The notes: generated by a model from the sequence alone, not told the origin. A DNA stretch of 64,000 nucleotides from Mycolicibacterium bacteremicum (GCF_002086115.1 NZ_MVHJ01000005.1:62001-126000), one strand, 5' to 3'. Counted from the stretch's first letter, positions 9,433 to 19,132 are shown. Translations and numbers: made by a program.

Positions 9433-10551
9433 ATGACATTGGGCGGACCGGCGCGGATTGCCGTGGTGCTGTGCGCGGTGGTGCTGGCCGGCTCCGGCTG
9501 CGCGCGATTCGACAACGCGCAGTCCCAGCCGTTCACCACCGAACCCCAGATGGCACCGCCGCCCCCGACCAAGCCGGAGCCGCCGCCACCGCTGCCAGCC
9601 ACCCCGTTCCCCAAGATCTGCAAGGCCACCGGCGTGATGCAGGGCTGCCTGGAGAGCACCAGCGGACTGATCATGGGCGGTGACAGCCAGTCCGCGCTGG
9701 TGGCCGAACGGCAGACCGGCGTAGTCAAGGAGGTCTCCACCAAGGCCGAACCGGTGATCAAGCTGACCATTCCGGTGGATCCGGCCGGCGACGGCGGCCT
9801 GCTCGACATCATCAAGTCGCCCACCTATGCGCAGGACCGGCTGATGTACGCCTACATCAGTACGCCCACCGACAACCGGGTGATCCGGATCGCCGACGGC
9901 GACATCCCCAAGCCGATCCTCACCGGCATCCCCAAGGGCGCGGTCGGCAACGCCGGGGCACTCAAGTTCACCAGTCCGACCACGTTGTTGGTGCTCACCG
10001 GCGATGCGGGCAACCCCGCGCAGGCAGCCGACCCGGCCTCGCTGGCCGGCAAGGTGTTGCGCATCGAGCAGCCGACCACGGTCAACCAGGCTCCGACCAC
10101 GACGGCGCTGTCCGGGATGGGTGCCGCGGGCGGCATGTGCGTCGACCCGTCGGACGGCTCGCTCTACGTCACCGACCGCACTCCGTCGGCGGACCGCATG
10201 CAGAAGATCACCAAGGATTCGGTGGTGTCGACGGTGTGGACCTGGCCGGACCGCCCGGGTGTCGCCGGTTGCGCAGCGCTCGACGGCACGGTGCTGGTGA
10301 ACCTGGTCGACACCAAGCAGACGGTGGCATTGCGTCTGGCGCCGGAGACCGGCGCGGTCACCGGCGAACCCGAGGTGGTCCGCCAGGATCAGCATGGTCA
10401 TGCCTGGGCGCTGGCGGTCTCCCCGGACGGCAACATCTGGGGAGCCACGATCAACAAGACCTCCGGGGATGCGGAGAACTTCGACGATGTCGTGTTCCCG
10501 CTGTTCCCGTCCGGTGGCGGATTCCCCCGCCAGAACGCCGACAAGACCTAG
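9433..10551 (+). CDS. lppZ: Lipoprotein LppZ, sorbosone/glucose dehydrogenase-like beta-propeller
   Basis: 372 residues. The N-terminus is a lipoprotein signal (hydrophobic VVLCAVVLAGSGC, lipidated Cys23), then a Pro-rich linker (APPPPTKPEPPPPLP) and a six-bladed propeller of the glucose/sorbosone dehydrogenase type (repeats such as VMQGCLESTSGLIMGGDSQ, SPTTLLVLTGDAGNP, VDPSDGSLYVTDR, WALAVSPDGNIWGA). Exported and membrane anchored on the outer face. The catalytic role is untested; many family members lack PQQ ligands. ATG 9433 is 7 nt after TAACCT. Position matches Rv3006. Confidence 0.92.
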   Translation: MTLGGPARIAVVLCAVVLAGSGCARFDNAQSQPFTTEPQMAPPPPTKPEPPPPLPATPFPKICKATGVMQGCLESTSGLIMGGDSQSALVAERQTGVVKEVSTKAEPVIKLTIPVDPAGDGGLLDIIKSPTYAQDRLMYAYISTPTDNRVIRIADGDIPKPILTGIPKGAVGNAGALKFTSPTTLLVLTGDAGNPAQAADPASLAGKVLRIEQPTTVNQAPTTTALSGMGAAGGMCVDPSDGSLYVTDRTPSADRMQKITKDSVVSTVWTWPDRPGVAGCAALDGTVLVNLVDTKQTVALRLAPETGAVTGEPEVVRQDQHGHAWALAVSPDGNIWGATINKTSGDAENFDDVVFPLFPSGGGFPRQNADKT

Positions 10552-10560
10552 ACACCTTGC

Positions 10561-10609
10561 GATTTCGGTGAGGATGCGTGCGGTGTGCGCACGTATCCTC
10601 ACCGAAATC
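10561..10609. terminator. Bidirectional terminator hairpin
   Basis: GATTTCGGTGAGGAT (10561-10575) pairs perfectly with ATCCTCACCGAAATC (10595-10609), and the interior GCGTGC/GCGCACGT extends the stem. Separates lppZ from the convergent gatB; the gatB stop is 3 nt away. Confidence 0.85.
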
Positions 10610-10611
10610 AC

Positions 10612-12114
10612 TCAGGAGCAGGCCGCGAGCACCAGTTCGCGCACGCGGGCCGCATCGGCCTGCCCCTTGGTGGCCTTCATCACCGCGCCGACGATCGCAC
10701 CGGCGGCCTGAACCTTGCCGCCGCGGATCTTGTCGGCGACATCGGGTTGCGCCGCGAGAGCCTCTTCGATGGCGGCCTGGATCAGCGAATCGTCGCGCAC
10801 CACGACCAGGCCACGATCGTTCATCACCTGCTCGGGTTCGCCCTCACCGGCCAGCACACCCTCGACGACCTGGCGGGCCAGCTTGTTCGAAAGCTTGCCC
10901 TCGTCAACGAGTTTCACCACCGCGGCCACCTGGGCCGGGCTGATGGGGAGGGCATCGAGTTCGACGCCGGATTCATTGGCCTTCTGCACCAGGAAGTTGC
11001 CCCACCAGGCCCGGGCGGCCTCGCTCGAGGCGCCCTTGGCCACCGTCGCGGCGACCAGATCGATGGCGCCGTTGTTGACCAGGTCGCGCATCACCTCATC
11101 GGAGATGCCCCACTCCTGCTGAACCCGTTTGCGGGCCAGCCACGGCAGCTCGGGAATGGTGCCGCGCAACCGCTCGACGAGGTCGGCGGGCGGGGCCACC
11201 GGCTCCAGATCGGGCTCCGGGAAATAGCGGTAATCCTGCGCGGTCTCCTTGCTGCGGCCGGCCGTGGTGTGCCCGTCCTCGTGGAAGTGCCGGGTCTCCT
11301 GGGTGACCGTGCCGCCGGATTTCAGCACCGCGGCCTGGCGACGCATCTCATAGCGCACGGCGACCTCGACGCTGCGCAGCGAATTGACGTTCTTGGTCTC
11401 GGTGCGGGTGCCGAACTCGGCGGCGCCCTTCAGTTTCAGCGAGACGTTGGAGTCGCAGCGCATCGAGCCCTGATCCATCCGGACATCGGATACGTCGAGG
11501 GCCCGCAGCAGGTCGCGCAGCGCGGTGACATAGGCGCGGGCGATCTCGGGCGCACGCTCACCGGTGCCCTCGATGGGCCGGGTGACGATCTCGATCAGGG
11601 GCACCCCGGCGCGGTTGAAGTCGGCCAGCGACGTCGTCGCACCGGCGATGCGGCCGGTGTCACTGCCCAGGTGGGTCAGCTTGCCGGTGTCCTCCTCCAT
11701 GTGTGCACGCTCGATCTCGATGCGCCAGGTGCTGCCGTCCTCCAGCGGGACGTCGAGGTAGCCGTCGACCGCGATCGGCTCGTCGTACTGGCTGATCTGG
11801 TAGTTCTTCGGTTGATCGGGATAGAAGTAGTTCTTGCGGGCGAATCGGCCCCACGGCGCGATCTCGCAGTTGAGCGCCAGCCCGATGCGGATCGCCGATT
11901 CCACGGCGGCCTGGTTGAGCACCGGCAGCGACCCGGGCAACCCCAGGCACACCGGGCAGACCTGGGTATTGGGTTCGGCGCCGAACTTGTTGGCGCAGGG
12001 ACAGAACATCTTGGTGGCCGTCGACAGCTCGACGTGCACTTCCATGCCCATCACCGGGTCGTACTCGGCGATGACGTCGTCGTAGTCGGCGAGTTCGGCA
12101 ACAGAAGTGGTCAT
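10612..12114 (-). CDS. gatB: Asp-tRNA(Asn)/Glu-tRNA(Gln) amidotransferase subunit B
   Basis: 500 residues. Phosphorylates and amidates misacylated Glu-tRNA(Gln)/Asp-tRNA(Asn) using ammonia delivered by GatA. Signature [13 protein letters not shown] at 18-30; four zinc cysteines Cys38, Cys40, Cys53 and Cys56; [16 protein letters not shown]; and the C-terminal YqeY-like tail that grips tRNA. The ATG is 8 nt after a TAAAAT hexamer, so it is probably leaderless. As in M. tuberculosis it is separated from gatA-gatC by pfkA, although the three subunits form one complex. Confidence 0.97.
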   Translation of the reverse strand: MTTSVAELADYDDVIAEYDPVMGMEVHVELSTATKMFCPCANKFGAEPNTQVCPVCLGLPGSLPVLNQAAVESAIRIGLALNCEIAPWGRFARKNYFYPDQPKNYQISQYDEPIAVDGYLDVPLEDGSTWRIEIERAHMEEDTGKLTHLGSDTGRIAGATTSLADFNRAGVPLIEIVTRPIEGTGERAPEIARAYVTALRDLLRALDVSDVRMDQGSMRCDSNVSLKLKGAAEFGTRTETKNVNSLRSVEVAVRYEMRRQAAVLKSGGTVTQETRHFHEDGHTTAGRSKETAQDYRYFPEPDLEPVAPPADLVERLRGTIPELPWLARKRVQQEWGISDEVMRDLVNNGAIDLVAATVAKGASSEAARAWWGNFLVQKANESGVELDALPISPAQVAAVVKLVDEGKLSNKLARQVVEGVLAGEGEPEQVMNDRGLVVVRDDSLIQAAIEEALAAQPDVADKIRGGKVQAAGAIVGAVMKATKGQADAARVRELVLAACS

Positions 12115-12122
12115 GACAGCCG

Positions 12123-12128
12123 ATTTTA
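12123..12128 (-). promoter_or_regulatory. -10 hexamer of probable leaderless gatB promoter
   Basis: TAAAAT, 8 nt before ATG 12114, the best -10 match in this part of the window. Confidence 0.6.
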
Positions 12129-12178
12129 GTGCCCGCCCGCCGCAACCCCTCCGCCGCCGTGGGTTCAGGCCGGGTGCT

Positions 12179-12200
12179 CCGTCGCCGGGCCCGGTGACGG
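12179..12200 (-). terminator. Stem-loop after pfkA
   Basis: CCGTCgCCGGG/CCCGGtGACGG is a compact inverted repeat that begins 2 nt after the pfkA stop codon (12202). No T-run. Confidence 0.5.
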
Positions 12201-12201
12201 A

Positions 12202-13233
12202 CTATCCGAAGAACTCGGCGGCGTCGTCGTAGCGGCTCTGCGGTACCAGTTTGAGCTGTCGGGTCGCATCGGCCAGCGGCACCCGGCCGATGTCCTGGCC
12301 GCGCAGCGACACCATCATCCCGTACTCGCCGGCGTGCGCGGCGTCGGCGGCGTTGACCCCGAACCGGGTGGCCAGCACCCGGTCGTAGGCGGTCGGGGTG
12401 CCGCCGCGCTGCACATGGCCGAGGACGGTGACCCGGACATCCTTCTTGATGCGCTTCTCCACCTCCAGCGCCAGCTGCTGGGCCACCCCGGTGAACTTCT
12501 CGTGCCCGAACTCGTCCATCCCGCCCTGGCGCAATTGCATGGTGCCCTCGGCCGGCTTGGCGCCCTCGGCCACCACACAGATGAAATGCGAATCTCCGCG
12601 CTGGAAGCGCTGTTTGACCAACCGGCACACCTCTTCGACATCGAAGGGCTGCTCGGGGATCAACGTCATGTGGGCACCGGAGGCCAGACCCGCGTTGAGT
12701 GCGATCCAGCCGGCGTGCCGACCCATCACCTCGACCAGCATCACCCGCTGGTGCGACTCGGCCGTGCTGTGCAGCCGGTCGATCGCCTCGGTCGCGATCG
12801 TCAACGCGGTGTCGTGCCCGAAAGTGACGTCGGTGCAATCGATGTCGTTGTCGATGGTCTTCGGCACACCGACGACGGGCACCCCCTCCTCGGACAGCCA
12901 GTTGGCGGCGGTGAGCGTGCCCTCGCCGCCGATCGGGATCAGCACGTCGATGCCGTTGTCCTCGAGCGTCTGCTTGATCTGGTCCAGGCCTGCGCGCAGC
13001 TTGTCCGGGTTGGTCCTGGCCGTGCCGAGCATGGTCCCGCCCTTGGCGAGCAGCCGGTCGTTGCGGTCGTCGTTGGCCAGCTGGATCCGGCGGTCCTCCA
13101 GCAGACCGCGCCAGCCGTCGAGGAACCCGACGACCGATGAGCCGTAGCGGGCGTCACTGGTCCGCACCACCGCCCTGATCACCGCATTCAGGCCTGGACA
13201 GTCGCCGCCGCCGGTCAGAACTCCGATCCGCAT
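12202..13233 (-). CDS. pfkA: 6-phosphofructokinase
   Basis: 343 residues. Phosphorylates fructose 6-phosphate in glycolysis. N-terminal [13 protein letters not shown] (8-20), GGEGT at 102-106 and catalytic PKTIDND with Asp128 and Asp130. The residue after GGE is Gly, the ATP-type signature, whereas pyrophosphate enzymes have Asp there; the GGE variant (instead of GGD) is normal for actinobacterial PFKs. Start at ATG 13233, where conserved sequence begins ([10 protein letters not shown]); a longer in-frame extension upstream is not conserved in character. Confidence 0.95.
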   Translation of the reverse strand: MRIGVLTGGGDCPGLNAVIRAVVRTSDARYGSSVVGFLDGWRGLLEDRRIQLANDDRNDRLLAKGGTMLGTARTNPDKLRAGLDQIKQTLEDNGIDVLIPIGGEGTLTAANWLSEEGVPVVGVPKTIDNDIDCTDVTFGHDTALTIATEAIDRLHSTAESHQRVMLVEVMGRHAGWIALNAGLASGAHMTLIPEQPFDVEEVCRLVKQRFQRGDSHFICVVAEGAKPAEGTMQLRQGGMDEFGHEKFTGVAQQLALEVEKRIKKDVRVTVLGHVQRGGTPTAYDRVLATRFGVNAADAAHAGEYGMMVSLRGQDIGRVPLADATRQLKLVPQSRYDDAAEFFG

Positions 13234-13341
13234 GCCCACGATCTTGCCAGCTTCGACGCAGCGCGGCGCGGTCACCGACCCAACGTGTGAGATCACCGCA
13301 CCCGGGTATCCGGGCCCGACAGCCCCCGATCGGAAGTAGAG

Positions 13342-13584
13342 ATGACCGCCATTCCCCCCGACCCCGATCCGCGCCGCACCCCCGGTCTCGAAACCGGCGG
13401 TGGGGTACCACCCGGCAGCACTCCCCCGGACTCCGCGCAGACCTCCGGGCTTGGCGAGCCCGAGCCGCGGCCGCGGCACAAGCTCACGCCGACGGCAGTG
13501 GTCAGCCTGATCGCACTCGCGGTGTTCGTGTTGATCTTCGCGGTGTCCGCGGTGTATCTGCTCGCCGTCGACATGCCGAACTGA
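13342..13584 (+). CDS. DUF6480 small membrane protein
   Basis: 80 residues. Typical DUF6480 opening ([21 protein letters not shown], then a [10 protein letters not shown] block) followed by a single C-terminal transmembrane helix ([20 protein letters not shown]). Preceded by a purine-rich GGAAG at workable spacing. Role unknown; the proline-rich segment would be cytosolic and the helix would anchor it. Divergent from pfkA and 31 nt before the pyruvate oxidase gene, so possibly co-transcribed with it. Confidence 0.8.
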   Translation: MTAIPPDPDPRRTPGLETGGGVPPGSTPPDSAQTSGLGEPEPRPRHKLTPTAVVSLIALAVFVLIFAVSAVYLLAVDMPN

Positions 13585-13603
13585 CGGCCCGCCCGACCCG
13601 TCC

Positions 13604-13609
13604 TAGGGT
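13604..13609 (+). promoter_or_regulatory. Possible -10 hexamer before the PoxB gene
   Basis: TAGGGT, 6 nt before ATG 13616; would give an independent leaderless transcript. Confidence 0.4.
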
Positions 13610-13615
13610 GGTGTC

Positions 13616-15343
13616 ATGACGACCGTCGCCGATCACGTCATCTCGACCCTGCGGGCCAGCGGGGTGCACCGTATCTACGGACTACCGGGGGACAGTCTCA
13701 ACGGTCTGACCGACGCCATCCGGCGCGCCGACGGATTCAGCTGGGAACACGTACGTCACGAGGAGGCCGCCGGATTCGCCGCCGCCGCCGATGCGGCGCT
13801 GACGGGCCGGCTGGCCGTCTGCGCCGGCAGCTGCGGGCCGGGGAACCTGCATCTGATCAACGGCCTGTTCGATGCGCAACGCAGCCGCGTTCCGGTGCTG
13901 GCGATCGCCGCACACATCCCGCAGTCCGAGATCGGTTCGGAATACTTCCAGGAAACTCATCCGCAGGAACTCTTCCGCGAGTGCAGTGTGTACTGCGAAC
14001 TGGTCACCACCGCCGAATCCGCCCCGCGGATCCTGGAGATGGCGATGCGTGCCGCCGTCGCGGACAACGGGGTGGCCGTCGTCGTGGTGCCCGGTGAGGT
14101 GTTCCTGCACAAGACCGACGCCCGACCCACCCCGGTGCTGCCCACCCGCTCGACCATGCGCCCGGTGGACGACGAATTGCGCCGTGCCGCAACGGCGCTC
14201 AATGGTTCCGACAGGATCACGATCCTGGCCGGAGCGGGGGTCGAGGGCGCCCACGATGACGTCGTCCGGTTGGCCGCCACCCTGCAGGCCCCGGTCGTGC
14301 ATGCGTTGCGCGGCAAGGAGTTCGTCGAGTACGACAACCCCTACGACGTCGGGATGACCGGCCTGTTGGGCTTCGCCTCGGGCTACAAGGCCATCAAGGA
14401 GGCCGAGGTCCTGCTGATGCTGGGCACCGACTTCCCCTACCGCCAGTTCTATCCCGAGAACGCCACCGTCATCCAGCTCGACATCCGCGGCCGCCACATC
14501 GGTCGGCGCACGCGGGTCGACCTGCCCCTGGTCGGTTCGGTCGCCGACACCCTGCCGGCGCTGCAACCGCTGTTGACCGCCAAGGCCGATCGCACCCATC
14601 TGGACCGCTCGCTGCGCCACTACGCCAAGACCCGGCGCCGCCTCGACGAGCTGGCCGTCAACGATCGCGACCGCACCCCGATCCGACCCGAACACCTTGC
14701 GGCCCTGGCTGATCGACTGGCCGCCGATGATGCGGTGTTCACCGTCGATGTGGGGTCGCCGGTGGTGTGGGCGGCGCGTTATCTGACCATGAACGGGCGC
14801 CGCCGGCTGCTCGGATCGTTCAACCACGGCACCATGGCGTGCGCACTGCCGCTGGCCATCGGCGCCCAGACCGTCGATCGCGGCAGACAGGTGGTGGCCT
14901 TCGCCGGCGACGGCGGGCTGACCATGCTGTTCGGCGAGCTGATCACGTTGGTGCAGAACCGATTGCCGGTCAAGGTCGTCGTCTTCAACAATTCCTCGCT
15001 GAATTTCGTCGAACTGGAGATGAAGGCGGCGGGCATCGTCACCTTCGGCACCGACCTGCACAATCCGAATTTCGCCGCCGTCGCCGAAGCACTGGGCATG
15101 TTCGGTCGGCGCGTGGAGCACCCCGCCGATCTGGAATCGGCACTGGCTGCGGCGTTCGCCCACGACGGCCCGGCCCTGATCGATGTGGTGACCGCGCGTC
15201 AGGAACTGTCCATCCCACCGGCCATCACCGTCGAGCAGGCAAAGGGTTTCTCGCTGTATGCGATCCGCACGATCATGGCCGGCCGCTCCGACGAGCTGCT
15301 GGACCTGGTGAGCACCAACGTGGCCCGCCGGATCCTGGACTGA
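13616..15343 (+). CDS. poxB: Pyruvate:quinone oxidoreductase (PoxB type), thiamine diphosphate dependent
   Basis: 575 residues, equal in size to E. coli PoxB. Converts pyruvate to acetate and CO2, passing electrons through FAD to the quinone pool. IYGLPGDSLNGL and HEE (48-50, catalytic Glu) at the N-terminus, the GPGNLHLINGLFDA segment, central FAD domain (AGAGVEGAHDDV), and the TPP motif GDGG ... NNSSLN. The C-terminal EQAKGFSLYAIRTIMAGR matches the lipid-activated membrane-binding tail of PoxB, which argues against acetolactate synthase or plain oxalyl-CoA decarboxylase. Stop lies 3 nt from the convergent gatA stop. Confidence 0.92.
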   Translation: MTTVADHVISTLRASGVHRIYGLPGDSLNGLTDAIRRADGFSWEHVRHEEAAGFAAAADAALTGRLAVCAGSCGPGNLHLINGLFDAQRSRVPVLAIAAHIPQSEIGSEYFQETHPQELFRECSVYCELVTTAESAPRILEMAMRAAVADNGVAVVVVPGEVFLHKTDARPTPVLPTRSTMRPVDDELRRAATALNGSDRITILAGAGVEGAHDDVVRLAATLQAPVVHALRGKEFVEYDNPYDVGMTGLLGFASGYKAIKEAEVLLMLGTDFPYRQFYPENATVIQLDIRGRHIGRRTRVDLPLVGSVADTLPALQPLLTAKADRTHLDRSLRHYAKTRRRLDELAVNDRDRTPIRPEHLAALADRLAADDAVFTVDVGSPVVWAARYLTMNGRRRLLGSFNHGTMACALPLAIGAQTVDRGRQVVAFAGDGGLTMLFGELITLVQNRLPVKVVVFNNSSLNFVELEMKAAGIVTFGTDLHNPNFAAVAEALGMFGRRVEHPADLESALAAAFAHDGPALIDVVTARQELSIPPAITVEQAKGFSLYAIRTIMAGRSDELLDLVSTNVARRILD

Positions 15344-15346
15344 CCG

Positions 15347-16831
15347 CTACAGCGCCGTCGGCAGGTCACCCCGCGCCTGCTCGTAGGCCGCGCCCACCCG
15401 GTAGAGCCGGTCATCGGCGTGCGCCGGGGCCATGATCTGCAGCCCGACGGGCAGGTTGTCCTCGGCCGCCAGCCCCGACGGCACCGACATGCCGCAGTGC
15501 CCGGCCAGGTTCAGCGGCAGCGTGCACAGATCGAACAGGTACATGGCCAGCGGATCGTCGACCTTCTCCCCGATCGGGAACGCGGTCGTCGGCGTGGCCG
15601 GTGACACCAGCACGTCGACCTGCTCGTAGGCCTGCTCCAGGTCGCGGGCGATCAGGGTGCGGACCTTCTGGGCCTGGTTGTAGTAGGCGTCGTAGTAGCC
15701 CGCCGACAGCGCATAGGTGCCGATCATGATGCGGCGCTTGACTTCCGGGCCGAATCCGGCGGCCCGGGTCAACGCCATCACCTCCTCGGCGCTGTGCGTG
15801 CCGTCATCACCGACGCGCAGGCCGAAGCGCATCGCGTCGAAACGCGCCAGGTTCGAGGACACCTCCGAGGGCAGGATCAGGTAGTAGGCGGCCATCGCAT
15901 GGTCGAAATGGGGGCAGTCCACCTCGACCACCTCGGCGCCCAGTCCCTGCAATTTCTCGACCGCGGTGGTGAACGAGTCGAGCACGCCCTGCTGGTAACC
16001 CTCCCCGCGCAGCTGCTTGACCACGCCGACGCGTACCCCGGTGAGGTCACCGGAGGCACCGGCGCGAGCAGCGGCCACCACATCGGGCACCGGGACGTCC
16101 ACCGAGGTGGAGTCGCGCGGATCGTGCCCGGCGATCACCTGGTGCAGCAACGCGGTGTCGAGCACCGTGCGGGCGCACGGCCCGCCCTGATCCAGCGAGG
16201 AGGCGCACGCGATCAGACCGAACCGGCTGACCGTTCCGTAGGTGGGCTTGACGCCGACGGTCGCGGTGAGGGCGGCCGGCTGGCGGATCGAGCCGCCGGT
16301 GTCGGTCCCGATGGCCAGCGGCGCCTGGAAGGCCGCGAGCGCAGCCGCGCTGCCACCGCCGGAGCCGCCGGGCACCCGGTCGGTGTCCCACGGGTTGCGG
16401 GTCGGGCCATAGGCCGAGTTCTCGGTCGAGCTGCCCATCGCGAACTCGTCCATGTTGGTCTTGCCGAGGATCGGGATACCCGCCGCCCGCAGCCGGGTGG
16501 TCACCGTCGCGTCGTACGGCGAGTTCCAGCCCTCCAGGATCTTCGACCCGCAGGTGGTGGGCATGTCGGTGGTGGTGAACACGTCCTTGAGCGCCAACGG
16601 CACGCCGGCCAGCGGCGACGGCAGCGGCTCACCGGCAGCGACCAGCTTGTCGACCTCGGCGGCGGCGGCCAGCGCGCGGTCGGCCCCGACATGCAGGAAG
16701 GCGTGGTAGCGCTCATCGGTGGCGGCGATCTGGTCCAGATGGGCCTGGGTGACCTCGGTGGACGTCACCTCCTTGGCCGCGATGCGGCCGGCCAGGGTGG
16801 CGGCGTCTTCGCGGATCAGGTCGGAACCCAT
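15347..16831 (-). CDS. gatA: Asp-tRNA(Asn)/Glu-tRNA(Gln) amidotransferase subunit A
   Basis: 494 residues from ATG 16831, exactly the length of the M. tuberculosis protein. Amidase-signature glutaminase that releases ammonia for GatB. Ser-cisSer-Lys triad: Lys82, Ser157 (in GGSGGGS) and Ser181 (in [10 protein letters not shown]). A second in-frame ATG at 16900 overlaps the gatC stop (ATGA) and would add 23 residues of low-complexity Ser/Arg/Gly sequence not seen in the family; the extra 69 nt look like an inserted element (see repeat entry), so the real protein may be either 494 or 517 residues. Forms the GatCAB complex. Confidence 0.95.
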   Translation of the reverse strand: MGSDLIREDAATLAGRIAAKEVTSTEVTQAHLDQIAATDERYHAFLHVGADRALAAAAEVDKLVAAGEPLPSPLAGVPLALKDVFTTTDMPTTCGSKILEGWNSPYDATVTTRLRAAGIPILGKTNMDEFAMGSSTENSAYGPTRNPWDTDRVPGGSGGGSAAALAAFQAPLAIGTDTGGSIRQPAALTATVGVKPTYGTVSRFGLIACASSLDQGGPCARTVLDTALLHQVIAGHDPRDSTSVDVPVPDVVAAARAGASGDLTGVRVGVVKQLRGEGYQQGVLDSFTTAVEKLQGLGAEVVEVDCPHFDHAMAAYYLILPSEVSSNLARFDAMRFGLRVGDDGTHSAEEVMALTRAAGFGPEVKRRIMIGTYALSAGYYDAYYNQAQKVRTLIARDLEQAYEQVDVLVSPATPTTAFPIGEKVDDPLAMYLFDLCTLPLNLAGHCGMSVPSGLAAEDNLPVGLQIMAPAHADDRLYRVGAAYEQARGDLPTAL

Positions 16832-16900
16832 GCCTCGACTCCCACTCGCTCCGGTCCTCGCTCCGCTGCGATCCTCACTCGCGCTCGTCTCGGAACTCAT
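16832..16900 (-). repeat. MIRU-like 69-nt insertion at the gatC/gatA ATGA junction
   Basis: Between the ATG that overlaps the gatC stop (16900) and the family-conserved gatA ATG (16831) lie 69 nt made of GAGCGAG/GGAGCGAGG purine blocks. The two ends carry the same start-site sequence, ATGAGTTCCGA at 16900 and ATGGGTTCCGA at 16831 (10 of 11 identical). The insert is a multiple of three and has no stop, so it extends gatA in frame. MIRUs in M. tuberculosis are short elements in TGA/ATG overlaps with just this layout. Confidence 0.6.
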
Positions 16901-17199
16901 GCTTCCGCCTCCCCCAGGATCCGCGGCACGGCGAACCGGCCGTCCTCGGCACGCGGGGCCGCGGCCAGTGCCTCGTCCTGTGTCAGGCCGGCCACGACGG
17001 TGTCCGGGCGGGTTACGTTGACGCTCTTGAGCGGGTTGTCGGTGGCCTCGACGCCGGTGACGTCGACGGACTGGATCTGGCCGACGTGGGCCAGGATCGC
17101 ATCGAGCTGGCCGGCGAAGCTGTCCAGCTCACCGTCGGTCAGGGCGAGCCGGGCCAGTCGCGCCAGGTGGGCGACCTCGTCTCGGGAAATCTGGGACAC
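16897..17199 (-). CDS. gatC: Asp-tRNA(Asn)/Glu-tRNA(Gln) amidotransferase subunit C
   Basis: 100 residues. Small belt subunit that stabilises GatA-Gat[21 protein letters not shown], the [13 protein letters not shown] helix and the end VDGRF-like [10 protein letters not shown] are typical. GTG 17199 was chosen because TAGGCT (17208-17213) lies 8 nt upstream, giving a leaderless start, and because the length then fits the family (99 in M. tuberculosis). TTG 17208 overlaps the -10 and is unlikely. Stop overlaps ATG 16900. Confidence 0.93.
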   Translation of the reverse strand: MSQISRDEVAHLARLARLALTDGELDSFAGQLDAILAHVGQIQSVDVTGVEATDNPLKSVNVTRPDTVVAGLTQDEALAAAPRAEDGRFAVPRILGEAEA

Positions 17200-17207
17200 G
17201 GCGCTCA

Positions 17208-17213
17208 AGCCTA
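17208..17213 (-). promoter_or_regulatory. -10 hexamer of probable leaderless gatC-gatA promoter
   Basis: TAGGCT, 8 nt before GTG 17199, the same hexamer and spacing as at serA. Confidence 0.55.
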
Positions 17214-17269
17214 GTCGTCGCCCTCGGGTCGAATCGCCGCGCCCCGATGCCTGTGACAGGGTGATCGCC

Positions 17270-17938
17270 GTGCCGTCTTATCTGCTGCGGGTCCAGTTGG
17301 AGGACCGACCGGGCAGCCTCGGCTCACTGGCCGTGGCCCTGGGTTCGGTGGGCGCCGACATCCTGTCCCTCGACGTCGTCGAGCGCGGGGCGGGGTATGC
17401 CATCGACGACCTGGTGGTCGAACTGCCACCCGGCGCGATGCCCGATGCCCTGATCACCGCCGCCGAGCACATCAAGGGTGTCTACGTCGACAGCGTGCGT
17501 CCGCACACCGGCCTGCTGGAGGCCCACCGCGAACTCGAGCTCATCGACCACATCGCCGCCGCGCGCGGCCGCCAGGACAAGCTGCAGGTGCTCGCCGACG
17601 AGGCACCGAAGGTGCTGCGGGTGGGCTGGTGCACCGTGGTGCGCTCCGACGATTCCGCCGCGGCCGGCGTCGAGCGGATCGTCGGCAGCTCCGGCGCTCC
17701 GGAGACCCAGGCGTCCACCGCGCCGTGGCTGCCGCTACAGCACGCCGAGGCCCTGGACGCGACGGCGGACTGGGTGCCGCAGGTCTGGCGCGACATCGAT
17801 ATGGCGCTGGCCGCCGCACCCCTGGGCGACCCCGGCACCGCGGTGCTGCTCGGCCGCGCCGGCGGCCCGGAGTTCCGGCCGTCGGAGGTGGCCCGGCTCG
17901 GCTACCTGGCCGGCATCGTCGCAACCATCCTGCGCTGA
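17270..17938 (+). CDS. ACT-domain amino acid-binding protein (Rv3013-like)
   Basis: 222 residues from GTG 17270. Residues 2-75 form an ACT domain ([35 protein letters not shown]), the ligand-binding module of amino-acid-controlled enzymes; the rest ([41 protein letters not shown]) has no catalytic motif I recognise and resembles a GAF-like sensor half. Probably a regulator that senses an amino acid. It lies divergently from gatC with a 70-bp shared region, as in M. tuberculosis. GTG 17261 is an alternative start. Confidence 0.85.
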   Translation: MPSYLLRVQLEDRPGSLGSLAVALGSVGADILSLDVVERGAGYAIDDLVVELPPGAMPDALITAAEHIKGVYVDSVRPHTGLLEAHRELELIDHIAAARGRQDKLQVLADEAPKVLRVGWCTVVRSDDSAAAGVERIVGSSGAPETQASTAPWLPLQHAEALDATADWVPQVWRDIDMALAAAPLGDPGTAVLLGRAGGPEFRPSEVARLGYLAGIVATILR

Positions 17939-17965
17939 AAGCTGAGAGTCCGCTGTGGGTTCGGC

Positions 17966-17974
17966 TGTTACGGT
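17966..17974 (+). promoter_or_regulatory. Extended -10 promoter of the DUF4178-speE cassette
   Basis: TGTTACGGT, an extended -10 (TGnTACGGT), 43 nt before the first GTG of the cassette. A -35 match is poor, which the TG extension can compensate. A GAGAGG Shine-Dalgarno precedes the GTG. Confidence 0.45.
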
Positions 17975-18017
17975 GGAAACACATCCCGACCGCTGACGAA
18001 TCGACGAGAGGTCCTGC

Positions 18018-18632
18018 GTGGGAGAACTACTGATCGTCCTGGCCATCGTCGCGATCGCTGCCGCCGTCATCGTCTTCCTGGTCGCGCGCAGCCGCCCCAA
18101 GACACCGAAGCAGCCTGCGGCACGCCAGGATCCGCTGCGCTTCGCCTCGCAGACCGACACCTTCGGCCCGCGCCAGCTCGGGCCGGGCGCCATCGTCAGT
18201 CACGGCGGCACCGATTACGTGGTGCGCGGGTCGGTCACCCTGCGTGAAGGGCCGTTCGTCTGGTGGGAGCACCTGCTGGAAGGCAAGGCCGACGAGCCAC
18301 CGGTGTGGTTCAGCGTCGAAGAGGACGAGGGCCGCCTCGAGCTGGTGTGGTGGCACAAGCGTTCCGGGCTGCCCGCCGAGCCGGGGGCCAGCGTGACCGT
18401 GGACGGTGTCACCTTCGCCGTCGACGAGAACGGCCGGGCCTCCTACACGACCGAGGGCACCACCGGGCTGCCCGCCGGCGGCGATATGGATTATGTGGAC
18501 TACAGCGGGCCCGACGGCACCAAGCTCGGTTATGAGCGGTGGGCGCCGGGAATGGCGTGGGAGGTGTCGCACGGGGTGCCCGTCCGCGCCGGCGAACTGA
18601 CGGTCTATCCGGCCCCGCCGGCGGGTTCATAG
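18018..18632 (+). CDS. DUF4178 membrane-anchored protein
   Basis: 204 residues. One N-terminal transmembrane helix (LLIVLAIVAIAAAVIVFLVA, residues 4-23), then a DUF4178 beta-rich domain (GAIVSHGGTDYVVRGSVTLREG, WWEHLLEG, WFSVEEDEGRLELVWW, VTFAVDENGRASYTTEG). GTG start with GAGAGG about 6 nt upstream. First gene of a five-gene cassette (DUF4178, DUF2617, DUF4247, DUF350, aminopropyltransferase) that corresponds to Rv2597-Rv2601. DUF4178 proteins recur next to DUF350 and SpeE-like genes in many bacteria; a membrane-surface function is inferred from this. Confidence 0.85.
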   Translation: MGELLIVLAIVAIAAAVIVFLVARSRPKTPKQPAARQDPLRFASQTDTFGPRQLGPGAIVSHGGTDYVVRGSVTLREGPFVWWEHLLEGKADEPPVWFSVEEDEGRLELVWWHKRSGLPAEPGASVTVDGVTFAVDENGRASYTTEGTTGLPAGGDMDYVDYSGPDGTKLGYERWAPGMAWEVSHGVPVRAGELTVYPAPPAGS

Positions 18633-18640
18633 GCGCTGCC

Positions 18641-19132
18641 TTGCCGTTGCATCACCTGCGCGTCGCGCCTGCCGATGTCAGCGGCGCCGGCCTGCGTCTG
18701 ACGTTGGACGCCCCGGCGCCGGAGCCGTTGGCCAGCGCCACGCTGCCCCATCCCGACGGCGCCGACCTGGTGCTCGGGGTGCTCGGAGCCTCACACGTCA
18801 TCAGCGTCGGTCAGTTCAGCGAGCAGGTGTCGTGCACCGTGCTCGCGGCCGGCACGCGGCTACCCGCCTCGGCACGACGTCCCGGCTACGAATTGCGTTC
18901 CGACACCGTCGTGCACGACGAGGCGTCCTTCCGCCGCATCGCCGCGGACCTGCGCGAGCGCTGCGAACACGAGTCCGGCTGGCTCGGCGGCAGCTTCCCC
19001 GGCGATGAGGCCGCGTTGACGGCCCTGTACGCCGAACCGGACGGTCCGGGCTGGCGCTGGCAGACCTGGCACCTGTACCCCGACCGCGACGGCGGCACCG
19101 TGGTGCACACCGAGAGCCGGTGGCGGCCGTGA
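18641..19132 (+). CDS. DUF2617 family protein
   Basis: 163 residues starting at TTG 18641 (LPLHHLRVAPADVSGA, the family N-terminus). Contains the conserved HVISVGQFSEQVSCTVL and GYELRSDTVVHDEASFRRIAADL segments. Soluble, no membrane segment. Second gene of the cassette, 8 nt after DUF4178; its TGA overlaps the GTG of the next gene (GTGA 19129-19132). Function unknown. The TTG start has no good Shine-Dalgarno, suggesting translation by reinitiation from the upstream gene. Confidence 0.82.
   Translation: MPLHHLRVAPADVSGAGLRLTLDAPAPEPLASATLPHPDGADLVLGVLGASHVISVGQFSEQVSCTVLAAGTRLPASARRPGYELRSDTVVHDEASFRRIAADLRERCEHESGWLGGSFPGDEAALTALYAEPDGPGWRWQTWHLYPDRDGGTVVHTESRWRP

Noticed and set aside
10585..12129. 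A 514-codon plus-strand frame opposite gatB
   Set aside because: Antisense of a well conserved gene; no recognisable motifs and no ribosome binding site.
15794..17269. Long 5' extension of the ACT-domain gene reading opposite gatA/gatC
   Set aside because: Conserved sequence starts only at GTG 17270; the extension is antisense to gatA and gatC.
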